A stretch of 64,000 nucleotides of DNA, taken from NCBI RefSeq assembly GCF_003315245.1, contig NZ_QNRT01000001.1:564963-628962 (forward strand). The letters run 5' to 3'. The position numbers and the translations under genes are program-made. The number at the start of each line of letters is the position of its first letter. Position 1 is the first letter of the stretch. Below, piece after piece: positions 1-8,629 of the stretch. A model generated the notes under the pieces. It saw nothing but the letters and a program-made list of their open reading frames with translations, searched no databases and was not told where the DNA came from. The stretch is from Arenicella xantha. Lineage in GTDB: Bacteria > Pseudomonadota > Gammaproteobacteria > Arenicellales > Arenicellaceae.

Positions 1-117
1 AGCCAATCAAGTCATTAGATCCTCATCCATACTTTTGTAGTCGCTATTAGTGACTAACTAGATGTACGTTTGGCCACTCCAAATGTGCGGTGCGGACCTA
101 CGATATAGGGCTTAAAT

Positions 118-1626
118 ATGACGACCTACACAATATGCTATTCCGGTACAGACTGTTATTTGGATCAATCTCTGGTGATGCGTAAACCAGAGGAAATGCA
201 CTCTTACAACGTTAGCTCTGGATATATTCCAAGCAAGATATACCATGACCTTACTCGCGCTCTCGGAGCCCAAGCGAACTGCGTAACAATGAATGGTTGT
301 GGCGCGCCCTATTCACAAAGCCATCAAAACTTACCCGTCAGAATCTGGACAATCGAAACAGTAGCAGAATTCCCCAACGACCCCGACCCTCAAGAACATA
401 GCGTATGTAATAAAGCGCCAGCCTTTCGACGTGCGGTAGACTACCTAACCAACCCACTCTCCATGTACAGTGACTCAGCACTGGGATTGTCGGTCGAAAT
501 TATCGCGGTAGCCGGCATAGCCAGCATGTTAGGGGTCACGCTTCACCTCGTACCACTTGGCGAATTCGATCATATCAAAGAGTATTGGGACGACAGCACG
601 GCCGGCGGATACACTCAAGACGATCTAGCATACCCAGTCAACAATAGTATGTGGAACAACACCCCTCAAGCCACCGCTGGCCATTATTGTTTGCGCTGGA
701 ATGCCGCCGACAACGACAAGATAACGAAGTTCCTCTCCGCTTTTAGTAGGGTCGCACTGGTCGGCCATAGTCGCGGCGGAGTCGCTTGTTTGATCGCATC
801 AAATTATTTAGCCGAATGGTTTGCGAGCTTAGATATAAAAATTATTGCGCTGGACCCGGTACCAGGCCCTGGCGACTGGTGGCCATGTCTGACTCAAATC
901 CCCGGAATGAAGAACATGGAATATGTTGGCATCTACGCCATTGATGAAACATCCAGTGGCTTTAATGGTGTGGTGCCAAAGGTAGTGGGAGTAGATGGCA
1001 GTAGTTCGAAAGTTGTCTGGGACCCACTTTCTCCGACAAGTGATAGCAAAACAATTAGTGGCTGGTCAAATAAAAATTACACACTACTTTATACGCGCGG
1101 CAGGCATGCCACCGTGCCAGGATCAAGAAGCAGTTACGGCCAAGGTGAGAGTGACCCCATTAATGACAATGTCGGCGCAAGTGGGAACCTGTCTAACGCC
1201 TATGTTATTAATAAACTTAACGCGTGGGGCCTTAATCTGACACCAATTACCTCAGATCAGATCAAGCAGTGGATTACCGACATGAACCGAATCCCTGAAC
1301 ACTTTGAGGAGATGCGAACCTATAACTACACGCCAACAACTCGTTTAGGCCTGATCAACGGTTGGTATTACTACAATGCGCGTGGCATCTCTTCCTCCAG
1401 CGGAAGCAATCCGAGTAGTTGGAATTACTTGGAGGCGTTTATCGAATACGTAACCACAGACAACATTAATGATGTTCCAAACGTCTACGGAGGCGTCACT
1501 GATCCGGCGGCAATTAATAATATGCGAGGGCTCATTAACTCTGGAGTCAGAGGCTCCTACTATAAAAAGTACGGTGGCAGCGGAAAAGTTCAGCCATGGC
1601 AGTTCTTGGCCGAAGCATTCTCTTAA
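118..1626 (+). CDS. Lipase-like alpha/beta-hydrolase, uncharacterised
   Basis: A 502-residue protein I cannot place in a named family. A hydrolase elbow GHSRGG lies at residues 216-221 behind a short hydrophobic strand, making Ser218 a likely nucleophile. Asp246 (in IIALDP) and His330 (in GRHATVPG) follow in the order expected of a Ser-Asp-His triad. There is no signal peptide or membrane segment, so it is cytosolic or exported by a route not visible here. The last third is rich in Tyr, Asn and Gly. The first ATG is used; the ribosome binding site is weak. The gene stands alone ahead of a decayed beta-helix fragment. Esterase, lipase or an effector phospholipase are all possible; the substrate is unknown. 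Confidence 0.6.
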   Translation: MTTYTICYSGTDCYLDQSLVMRKPEEMHSYNVSSGYIPSKIYHDLTRALGAQANCVTMNGCGAPYSQSHQNLPVRIWTIETVAEFPNDPDPQEHSVCNKAPAFRRAVDYLTNPLSMYSDSALGLSVEIIAVAGIASMLGVTLHLVPLGEFDHIKEYWDDSTAGGYTQDDLAYPVNNSMWNNTPQATAGHYCLRWNAADNDKITKFLSAFSRVALVGHSRGGVACLIASNYLAEWFASLDIKIIALDPVPGPGDWWPCLTQIPGMKNMEYVGIYAIDETSSGFNGVVPKVVGVDGSSSKVVWDPLSPTSDSKTISGWSNKNYTLLYTRGRHATVPGSRSSYGQGESDPINDNVGASGNLSNAYVINKLNAWGLNLTPITSDQIKQWITDMNRIPEHFEEMRTYNYTPTTRLGLINGWYYYNARGISSSSGSNPSSWNYLEAFIEYVTTDNINDVPNVYGGVTDPAAINNMRGLINSGVRGSYYKKYGGSGKVQPWQFLAEAFS

Positions 1627-1714
1627 CTATTACACATACAAGATGCGGGGCAAGTGCGACGTTACTGCACGATTGTTGCAAAAAAATACGTAGCCATCAC
1701 TCAATCTAGATGAG

Positions 1715-1851
1715 ATAACGATTGAAAACGTGACGGGTCGAATCGGAGGTTCAGCGAATGAGAGTCGCAGCGGAATTTATGTCGATAGAGTGAAAAGTTG
1801 CATACAGTCACGACCAGCTCTTAAGCGATCATCCGCCACTAAACTCTGAGG
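1715..1851 (+). pseudogene. Decayed fragment of NKVVVVP-type beta-helix gene
   Basis: In frame from 1715 the DNA reads ITIENVTGRIGGSANESRSG then IYVDR. The intact gene at 13765-14697 contains ITIENVTVRVGGAPINSSRG then VYVEE (DNA from about 14236). The match continues ungapped but fades until a stop near 1849. Neither a start nor the rest of the gene is present, so this is a relic of a third family member, presumably left after recombination or deletion. Confidence 0.7.
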
Positions 1852-1900
1852 GCTGTTTATATTCGTACTCTAACTCTTAAATTTAGCCCGGCACTTTCGT

Positions 1901-1938
1901 GCAAAAAAACCCCTCACAAATGCGAGGATTTTTTTTGC
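1901..1938 (-). terminator. Bidirectional intrinsic terminator
   Basis: A CCTC/GAGG stem with an 8-nt loop is extended by A-run/T-run arms (gcaaaaaaac ... ttttttttgc), giving a U-tract in both directions. It sits 22 bp beyond the stop of the TonB-dependent receptor gene and most likely ends that transcript. Confidence 0.75.
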
Positions 1939-1959
1939 ACTCGGGTTATTTTTCAAGTC

Positions 1960-4875
1960 CTAGAATTTCGCTTTAATTCCAAAAAAGACTCGGCGCCCTA
2001 CCAAATCATAAAGCGCATTCTTGATAAGCCCAACGGGGACATCATCGAATACATTACGCACACCGCCATAAACCGAAACACTATCATTTACGGCATAGTT
2101 TGCACTTAGATCATGAGTTGTGATCGACGCGATAAACGCCGGAAATTGATCTTCTGGCGTATCGCCTGTTGGCGACACATCAAAATTCGCCGAACGATCA
2201 ATGAAACGAGCCGACCAGTTGATGCTTAAATCGTTTACATGGTAAGTCGCACTAGCTCGATACTGGAACTCTGGGTCGCCGACTTCGCCGTCTTCAACAT
2301 TAATCTCGTCTGGTCGATTCTGAAACTCAAATCGCTCTAACTCCAGCAGTTGGTTGACGAATAAATACAAGTCTAATTCACCAGGCCCAATTGCCAGACC
2401 GCGATAGTCAATCGCGAGTTCGATGCCACTGGTGTTGAACGCTGAGGCATTCAGGAAGCCTGAGCGAACTAAAGACACATCACGAGTATTCGGGTCCCGA
2501 TCGATCTGTGAGCAAAAGCCCGCATCCAAACCGCCGCTTCCATCCACACAATTATCCAGAATATTCTGCGCGGTTACACTAACAATCGCATCGGTAATCT
2601 CAATGTCGTAATAGTCAAAAGTGAGGTTCAAGTTTTCGGCAAAATTGGGCTGCCAAATGAATCCAACGGTGTAAGACTCTGACGACTCGGAGAATAACTC
2701 GGAGTTTCCGCCGCTCAGAATATCGATTGAGACATTGTCGTTAGCTTGAAATCCCGCCGGAATTCCCAACGCGGCACAGTTAGCTACACGGTCTGGATCG
2801 TCATTAATATTGTCCGCGTCGCATGGGTCATTTATTTGTGCGAACCCCGGTGATACCGAGTCGAACGCCTCGCTAATACTCGGTGCACGCACCGCTTCGC
2901 CAATTGTGCCTCGTAAACGCAAACTTTCAACTGGCGCGTACAGAAAACCGATCTTCCACGCGTCAGCATCACCAGCATGAGAGTAATCAGCTGCTCTGAA
3001 GGCTGCGTCAATTGTCAGCTCTTCCGCAAAAGGCTTATCCGCCAACAATGGCAACTTCACCTCAACGAAAAACTCATCTACATCGAAGCGTCCAAAGTTA
3101 TCTGGCGTTGCCGCTGTGGTTAACACGCCGGACTTGATAACTTCATCGGATATTGTGCTTGAGCTTTCCTCACGATGTTCATAACCCAATACAAAGTCTA
3201 CTGGGCCACCAGGTAGATTGAAAAACTCACGGGTGTCCGTGACAAACGAAACACCGTATACCTCTTGCGTGATCTTATCGGTTCGAGTTGCGCTTCCGGA
3301 CACATAGCTACGGGCTTCTTGCGACGCTTGTTGAAAGCCAAATGGGTTATAAGGGACGCAACCGCCAGGGTTAACCAACGCCGGATTACTATAACCCTCA
3401 CCTTGCGCACTAGGTACGTTAGCTCGGCAATCGGGCTGCCCTGTTAGCGGATTAATAACCGAATCAACCGCTGCATCAAAATTGCTGGGAATTAAATCAT
3501 TCGGTGTGGTTCGAATGTTTTCGCTCTCGCCGTCAACATAATAAACGTCGTAGCTAACATCGGTGTTGCCTAACCCGAAACGACCTTCCAAGCCTGCGGT
3601 ATAACGAAACAACTCTCGATCATTGTCAGCCAAACGAAAGCCCAGCTCATCAAAGAACTTAGCATACGGCACCGCAGTCTGACCTGTGCTCAATAAAGTC
3701 TGCCGTAGGCCGTTATCGAGAAACGGGTTCTCGGCAACATTAATTACGATATCGCCGAATCGGAAAGCCGGTTGAAATAATTGTAAAACCTCTGATTCCA
3801 CGTATTTAAAACTACCATACGCTGTCATATTCTCGTTGATTTCGTAGTTTAGCGATGTGCCAAATATCTTACGCTCAACTTCTGGCAAATAATTTTCAGA
3901 GCCCTCAGTTGAGAAACAAAAATCACAGCCATTAGGAAAGCTGCCAAACGCAAAGCTATTAGTCCCGTCGCGCGCTTGCTGGGTAATCGGATTCCCCGCG
4001 TTGTCAAAAGTAATGATGTCGCCAGCCCCGGCAAAAGGATTGATAACCCCGGTTGAATTAATTCGCTCAGAGACCACATTTGGCACCACTAAACGATCTG
4101 GTATGCCATCATCTTCGCCCCCGTCCGCGGGGTTTGCGATGGTACCAAAACTAGAAAACTGACGAATATCGGTTGCTAGGGTCTCTTCAATTTTGTCATA
4201 CCCTCCATACACCGTAATGTTGCCGCGGTCTTCTGAAAAGTTAAAACCGCCAACCAAGGATGCTGAGTAGTTATCGTTGCTAACGCCCTCAGTCGAGCCC
4301 GCGCCACTCACATTCAGCTCAAAGCCTTCGAAGTCGTCGCGCAAAATTACATTTACCACACCGGTAACCGCATCGGAACCGTACACGGCGGACGTTCCGC
4401 CGGTGACAATATCAATTCGTTCAACCAAAGCGGCGGGAATCGTTGTCAAGTCAACTTGCGATGATCCAGCAACGCCAGCCACGTGTCGCTTGCCATCAAC
4501 TAATACTAAGGTGCGCTCCTCGCCGAATCGACGAAGGTCAGCCGAGCTGGTACCGGCGAGCTCATTACCACCATTGTCGCCACTGGTGTTACCAGCCAAG
4601 GTACGAGTAGCACCAATCGCCGGCAATTCGGCGAGCATGCTGCCAACGTCGGGGGTCGCGAAGCGAGTCATCTCTTCTTGGCTAATCGTAACCACCGGTG
4701 CCGGCTGTGAAAATTCGGGTCGAGAAATCCTCGAGCCAGTTACGGTAATCTGTTCTAAAATTTGTTCGCCGTCCTCATCAACTTGGGCCGAGGTAACATT
4801 TGAGTTACTGACAATAATAGATGTAAACAAAGTCAGGCAAAGAGGTAGGGTCCTGCGGGAAGCAATAGTTTTCAT
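1960..4875 (-). CDS. TonB-dependent outer-membrane receptor
   Basis: A 971-residue outer-membrane beta-barrel importer. A signal peptide covers about residues 1-31 (MKTIASRRTLPLCLTLF..., cleaved near TSAQ). A TonB-box/plug start EQITVTGSRI is followed by a plug domain with LVLVDGKRH and VYGSDAVTGVVNVILR, then a long barrel ending in a C-terminal Phe (FFGIKAKF) typical of outer-membrane proteins. Start 4875 is preferred over an in-frame ATG at 4911 because AGAGAGAG precedes it and the signal peptide begins there. The architecture is that of large proteobacterial receptors for siderophores, oligosaccharides or other bulky ligands; the ligand cannot be read from sequence. Energy would come from TonB systems such as those at 51.8-64 kb. 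It is monocistronic, with a terminator downstream. Confidence 0.92.
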   Translation of the reverse strand: MKTIASRRTLPLCLTLFTSIIVSNSNVTSAQVDEDGEQILEQITVTGSRISRPEFSQPAPVVTISQEEMTRFATPDVGSMLAELPAIGATRTLAGNTSGDNGGNELAGTSSADLRRFGEERTLVLVDGKRHVAGVAGSSQVDLTTIPAALVERIDIVTGGTSAVYGSDAVTGVVNVILRDDFEGFELNVSGAGSTEGVSNDNYSASLVGGFNFSEDRGNITVYGGYDKIEETLATDIRQFSSFGTIANPADGGEDDGIPDRLVVPNVVSERINSTGVINPFAGAGDIITFDNAGNPITQQARDGTNSFAFGSFPNGCDFCFSTEGSENYLPEVERKIFGTSLNYEINENMTAYGSFKYVESEVLQLFQPAFRFGDIVINVAENPFLDNGLRQTLLSTGQTAVPYAKFFDELGFRLADNDRELFRYTAGLEGRFGLGNTDVSYDVYYVDGESENIRTTPNDLIPSNFDAAVDSVINPLTGQPDCRANVPSAQGEGYSNPALVNPGGCVPYNPFGFQQASQEARSYVSGSATRTDKITQEVYGVSFVTDTREFFNLPGGPVDFVLGYEHREESSSTISDEVIKSGVLTTAATPDNFGRFDVDEFFVEVKLPLLADKPFAEELTIDAAFRAADYSHAGDADAWKIGFLYAPVESLRLRGTIGEAVRAPSISEAFDSVSPGFAQINDPCDADNINDDPDRVANCAALGIPAGFQANDNVSIDILSGGNSELFSESSESYTVGFIWQPNFAENLNLTFDYYDIEITDAIVSVTAQNILDNCVDGSGGLDAGFCSQIDRDPNTRDVSLVRSGFLNASAFNTSGIELAIDYRGLAIGPGELDLYLFVNQLLELERFEFQNRPDEINVEDGEVGDPEFQYRASATYHVNDLSINWSARFIDRSANFDVSPTGDTPEDQFPAFIASITTHDLSANYAVNDSVSVYGGVRNVFDDVPVGLIKNALYDLVGRRVFFGIKAKF

Positions 4876-5246
4876 AATAGCTCTCTCTGTTGGTTTTCGT
4901 AACGAAACCAAGGCGTTGCGCTTTAGGGTAGAGGCCTATTTAGGATGATTGGTCTAACTGCCTTAAAAAACACACACTTAGTTCCTAAAAAACACCATAT
5001 AGCCTGAAGTAGACTATCGTCAAGTATTTGCGAGGTGTTTATGCACATCCATATGCAGCGCTCGACCCTATCGGTAAGTCGCTGGCAGCTTAAACTTCGG
5101 CAACGCCGGCATTCTCTCGGCAATGAATAGGGACAAACCGAGTTATGATAACGCCCGTGTAAAAAGCCACCGCCTGTGTATCACAAAGGCTTAACCACAG
5201 AGGTAGCCTCGCTTAGCTCGCCACATCCATTGCCTTAATTGTTTGC
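4876..5246. other. Intergenic region, no gene seen
   Basis: About 370 bp between the receptor start and the end of the DUF6524 gene. It should hold the receptor promoter, but I see no convincing -35/-10 pair. Short open frames here have no start signals or recognisable products. Confidence 0.5.
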
Positions 5247-5663
5247 TTAATCGTCATCGACATCATCAATATCAACCTGGCCTGTGAGCCTGCGACGAAT
5301 ATGTGACCACGACATACCAATAGCCAGCAATAATGAGACGATTACCAGCACCACCCACGTCATGGCACCGACATTGTTTGCCTCAAGCCACCCTAGATCA
5401 TAAAAGAGCCATACGAAACTAGCAAAAAATGCAGCAGCCAATATGAGACCAATTACGCCAAGCGAGCGAAATGTCGCACGCAGGTAGATTCCCCAAGCGA
5501 TAACCAGGAATAATCCACAAATCGCAAGTGCTGGAGTAAATTGTGGAAACGAGCCTTCCGCCCAATGAAAATAGGAATACGCTGACGGGTTATAAGTAGC
5601 AAAGACCAGTACCAATGCAAAAACGAAACGAATAACAACTCCCTCAAAACCCAACACTTTCAT
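5247..5663 (-). CDS. DUF6524-family small membrane protein
   Basis: A 138-residue inner-membrane protein. Four hydrophobic segments are visible: about residues 8-24, 40-58, 64-85 and 97-117. They are followed by a short basic then acidic tail (HIRRRLTG ... DDVDDD). The motif RFVFALVLVFATYNPSAYSY near the N-terminus, followed by FHW, matches what I recall of the DUF6524 family; function is unknown. Start 5663 is chosen because GAGG lies 6-9 bp upstream of its ATG; a longer frame would need a TTG start at 5687. Transcribed alone. Confidence 0.72.
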   Translation of the reverse strand: MKVLGFEGVVIRFVFALVLVFATYNPSAYSYFHWAEGSFPQFTPALAICGLFLVIAWGIYLRATFRSLGVIGLILAAAFFASFVWLFYDLGWLEANNVGAMTWVVLVIVSLLLAIGMSWSHIRRRLTGQVDIDDVDDD

Positions 5664-5825
5664 ACAAACCTCTAGCAATACAGTCAATTAACGAATGCCT
5701 CACGCAACAATCTGTGAGGCATATGATTAGCAGCTGACATTATAAAGAATTGCCTTCGAGGTCACCTTGTTTTATTTGTTACCGAAGCCTCAACTCAAGA
5801 CCAGCGCTTCTATCTTCCGAGTTAA

Positions 5826-6584
5826 TCAGTCGCAGCTGCTATCCAGTGGGGATATACTGGTCAATGAGTCGAACACAAAACTACAATTCTCCCCAAGCAC
5901 ACTAATGGGATCCGTCTGGGCAACAACCGTCGTGTTGATGGCTCGTAAACGAGACGTAGCATATTCACCGTAGATACCATACGAGTCACCAGCACCCTCG
6001 TTAACGCTTTCGATAACAGAATCAGAAACCGTCCAGCTACTAACTCGAATGATCATTCCGTACACGGTGCCGTCCGTGTTTCCCTCAACCAATATGTGTA
6101 CATTAGAAACCGTGAAGTCGGAAAAAACCCCGTAAATACCAGACATATTGGCACCACTGCCCGTGTTCTGAATTGTTAAGTTCTCAATCCGTGAATTTGA
6201 TGTCGCAACTACGACAGTGCCAAAAGTTTGACTGCTACTAGCAAAAGATCCCAGCAAGCGAGTCACTTCTGGGCCGCTACCTGACACGTTGACATACGGC
6301 TTCATGGTTAATCGCTCCGTTAACGTGTATTCACCTGGCGCAATAACCACCAAATACGGATTCGCTGCGCTGGCATCCGTAATTGACATCAAAGCTTCGA
6401 CGGGATCATTAAAGTCACCATTGGCTTTAGCAACCGTAATGATGTTTGCAAGCGGCTTTAAGTCGTCACCAGACATGGGAACAACAACGACTTTATTTTG
6501 CGCATGTGCGGCACACGCAATAAAAACAAGAGTCATCGCAAAAAAATATTTAGATAGAGAAGTTAATGCTGCGCTTGTGTTCAC
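5826..6584 (-). CDS. Secreted beta-helix protein, NKVVVVP family
   Basis: A 252-residue exported protein starting at GTG 6584, where GAGG precedes the codon and the frame opens directly on a signal peptide (about residues 1-28, ending AAHA|QNK). The mature N-terminus NKVVVVPMSGDDLKPL and then TVAKANGDF are shared almost word for word with the product of 13765-14697. The middle shows the short repeated strands of a right-handed parallel beta-helix of the pectate-lyase type (SRIENLTIQNTGSG, FTVSNVHILVEGN). Like its paralogue it ends in a Cys-Asp (SSCD), and an earlier Cys could pair with it. No catalytic site is recognisable; binding or lyase roles are equally open. An upstream palindrome is also shared with the paralogue. 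Confidence 0.75.
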   Translation of the reverse strand: MNTSAALTSLSKYFFAMTLVFIACAAHAQNKVVVVPMSGDDLKPLANIITVAKANGDFNDPVEALMSITDASAANPYLVVIAPGEYTLTERLTMKPYVNVSGSGPEVTRLLGSFASSSQTFGTVVVATSNSRIENLTIQNTGSGANMSGIYGVFSDFTVSNVHILVEGNTDGTVYGMIIRVSSWTVSDSVIESVNEGAGDSYGIYGEYATSRLRAINTTVVAQTDPISVLGENCSFVFDSLTSISPLDSSCD

Positions 6585-6652
6585 GATGACCCTCGGGGAA
6601 ATCAGGTAATATGAATAGCCTAATCTAAAAGCAAATCCGCCGGCAAACAACG

Positions 6653-6664
6653 GGCCATCTGGCC
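6653..6664 (-). promoter_or_regulatory. Palindrome shared by the two NKVVVVP genes
   Basis: GGCCAGATGGCC (read on the minus strand), followed by YGTTG, lies about 70-80 bp ahead of the GTG start at 6584. The same 17 bp with one mismatch lie about 90-100 bp ahead of the paralogue at 13765. Symmetry and conserved position suggest an operator or promoter element; no regulator is identified. Confidence 0.45.
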
Positions 6665-7028
6665 AGTCGGAAACGCGCACTCAGCAAATCTATGTGCCCG
6701 AGCCGCACCTAGCCTAGCAAAGGCCCTCAGTACATTTATAAAAAACCTCAAGCAATGGCTTCAGTTCGCAAATGATTTAAACCGCTATTACCCTGAATAG
6801 AGCAGCCTCCTATATATAACGACTGGACTTCCCAGAGTTTGCGAGCAAATCTGGCATCCTAGGCAAGCGCTGGTCTAATTTATTTGCAATAAACATGAGA
6901 ATTCGGTTTTGTATACCGGTTTCAGTTATCTGAAAACACACTTGATTTGAGCACCCAAACATTTGAAGCTTCGCGACACGGTGTCTGACAACAAATTATT
7001 CTGCCTGGAAAAACTGGAGGATTAATAG
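6665..7028. other. Intergenic region, nothing recognised
   Basis: About 360 bp between divergent units with no gene, repeat or clear terminator. A good ribosome binding site (GGAGG) at its right edge belongs to the methyltransferase fragment. Confidence 0.5.
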
Positions 7029-7307
7029 ATGAAGAGAGATAATTCAACAACAGAGAGATTGTTTAGGGCGGCAGGACTTTCTGAAGGTATGACGGTGCTT
7101 GAACTTGGCTGGGGTCCTGGAGAAGTCACCGAGCTCCTATGTGAGATAGTCGGTTCTGCTGGTAGTGTTATAGCAATAGATCGAAGTGTAGAAATGATAT
7201 CTTCAGCCCGCCAAAGAGCCGAAAATGCAGGTAAACGAAATGTATTTGTGAGCGGAATGCGTTTCTGCGCTAAAGGCAGAAAAGAAAAATTAGCAGACAA
7301 TACCTAA
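7029..7307 (+). pseudogene. Truncated SAM-dependent methyltransferase
   Basis: A 92-codon frame with a good Shine-Dalgarno sequence. It contains methyltransferase motif I, LELGWGPGEVTELL (residues 25-38), and the acidic end of strand 2, VIAIDRS (about 53-59). These are the first two strands of a class I Rossmann fold. Intact relatives are about 200-270 residues; here similarity stops after NVFVSG (about residue 75) and a foreign tail of 17 residues follows. The truncation point coincides with a perfect 7-bp hairpin (TTTCTGC/GCAGAAA, 7262-7282). A complete active site cannot form, so I treat it as a gene remnant, though a short peptide may be made. Confidence 0.6.
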
Positions 7308-7749
7308 CGATTAGCATTCAGATGTCGCTTGAGAGTCCTTAACTAGGCTACGAATAGTTTGCTATTACGCTGGACGTTTTCTAAAGAAAAGTTGGAAATA
7401 CCTCAGTCTGTGTCAACTTAGTTTTTCCAACCGCTTAAAAGTTCACCGTTAAATCAGAACCTTAACCGTCTATCTTTTGCATCATTACGAGGAGCGAAAC
7501 GACTATTCAAGGTAAGGCACTAGCTATATCTTTCCTAGTCTACAGAACCCTAAATCAAAGACCTGACCATCGACCTTCTTAGACTCTTTACCTTCTTAAT
7601 CTATCCAGTGACTCTATAGCCCAACCCATCATCCTGAGCACACTACGTACGTATCTATTACAAAGATGTATCGTATTCGACCATCTTAACAAATGAACCG
7701 ACTTGCCCGAAATACGATGACCGATCGAGCAAGTCTGATTTAAAGATGC
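7308..7749. other. Decayed intergenic region with diverged repeats
   Basis: No gene seen. Two related stretches, 7449-7487 and 7550-7568, resemble 9758-9796: the first matches at 27 of 39 positions, the second at 17 of 19. They look like old, diverged copies of an unidentified element. Confidence 0.45.
7700..7735 (-). terminator. Possible hairpin terminator after ABM gene
   Basis: GACTTGC (7700-7706) pairs with GCAAGTC (7729-7735), 14 bp beyond the stop of the ABM-domain gene on the minus strand. No U-run follows, so intrinsic termination is uncertain; it may simply protect the 3' end of the transcript. Confidence 0.3.
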
Positions 7750-8511
7750 TTATCTCGCAGCTTGCGCAATGACATCAAAATTATGGATATTGCTCAGCAC
7801 ACCACCTTCCCAACCACCAACAATCAACACATCAGCGTTGGCATGCAACGCACCAGCCACTTTGCCAGCGAAGTGAGCCTCTCGGCCGCTCTCGTCTACG
7901 AAGGTATCAAAAATTGCGAACGTAGTTTCATTTAACTTAAGCGCAGTCCACAACAGTGTTTCTGGCTCTGTTTGGTCGATGATCTGGGCAGCCCCAGTCA
8001 ACAAGTCTTCGAGCGCTTGCTCTTTGCCCACTTGTGCATTCAGCACGATATATGTCGCCGTAGTCGCCCTTGTATCATTTAGCTCTGGAGCCTTAAACGA
8101 CAATACCGACGGATTAACGATATTCGCGACAATACCAGCATCCCAACCGTCAAGGACCAGTGTACTCGCATTTTCATTTAATGCTGCCGCAACCTGCCCA
8201 GCAAAATGCGCATCACGACCATCTGAGCTCGAAAAGAAATCGAAAATACCGTAGCTACCGTGGTTTTTGCGTAACGCATACCAATACAGTGTGTCGGGCT
8301 CAGTTTTCTCAACCAGCTTGGCTCCATCCCTAAGAAACTGGGCTAGACTGTCTTCTTGGCCTTGGTTGGCCTTAAACGGAATATAGGTGGCTTCTTTCAT
8401 GACGCTCTCTGAAGTTGTGTTGTTGGTTTGAGATAGCGCAGCGTTAGCAAAGGTGAATGTCACCACGAATGTATATACGCAGATGCGCTTACTTGTATTG
8501 AAAAGTTTCAT
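7750..8511 (-). CDS. Secreted protein with two tandem ABM domains
   Basis: A 253-residue protein with a signal peptide (residues 1-27, ending NAALS|QTN). Two similar halves of about 100 residues each follow (about 40-140 and 150-248). Both carry the same marks: EPDTLYW and EPETLLW, then IFDFFSS and IFDTFVD, then HFAGQVAAAL and HFAGKVAGAL. This is the dimeric alpha/beta-barrel fold of the antibiotic-biosynthesis-monooxygenase (ABM/YgiN) superfamily, duplicated so that one chain can form the usual dimer. Such proteins act on quinones or small aromatic compounds; an exported form is less usual. Divergent from a GlxA-type regulator with 118 bp between starts, which may control it. Confidence 0.8.
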   Translation of the reverse strand: MKLFNTSKRICVYTFVVTFTFANAALSQTNNTTSESVMKEATYIPFKANQGQEDSLAQFLRDGAKLVEKTEPDTLYWYALRKNHGSYGIFDFFSSSDGRDAHFAGQVAAALNENASTLVLDGWDAGIVANIVNPSVLSFKAPELNDTRATTATYIVLNAQVGKEQALEDLLTGAAQIIDQTEPETLLWTALKLNETTFAIFDTFVDESGREAHFAGKVAGALHANADVLIVGGWEGGVLSNIHNFDVIAQAAR

Positions 8512-8629
8512 TTTTCGGCCTGATTTAATTGCAGAGAAGCCATTTTATGAGTGGACACAACTTGACCGTGAGTGACAAAAATGACTATATACGTGCAATA
8601 TTTGCCAATTTCTCATCGCAGCTTCCGTT

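Noticed and set aside
4277-4948. A 223-codon open frame on the plus strand
   Set aside because: Antisense to the conserved plug domain of the TonB-dependent receptor, with Ser/Thr/Pro-rich shadow composition.
4985-5003. A second NrdR-like box near AACACCATATAG
   Set aside because: Only half the motif fits, and no reductase gene is near.
4923-5123. A 66-codon frame upstream of the receptor
   Set aside because: No ribosome binding site or recognisable product; more likely promoter DNA.
7262-7330. An attC-like integron site (hairpin plus CCTAACG) after the methyltransferase remnant
   Set aside because: Only one core-like string is present, the stem is not of attC form, and no second site or integrase is seen.
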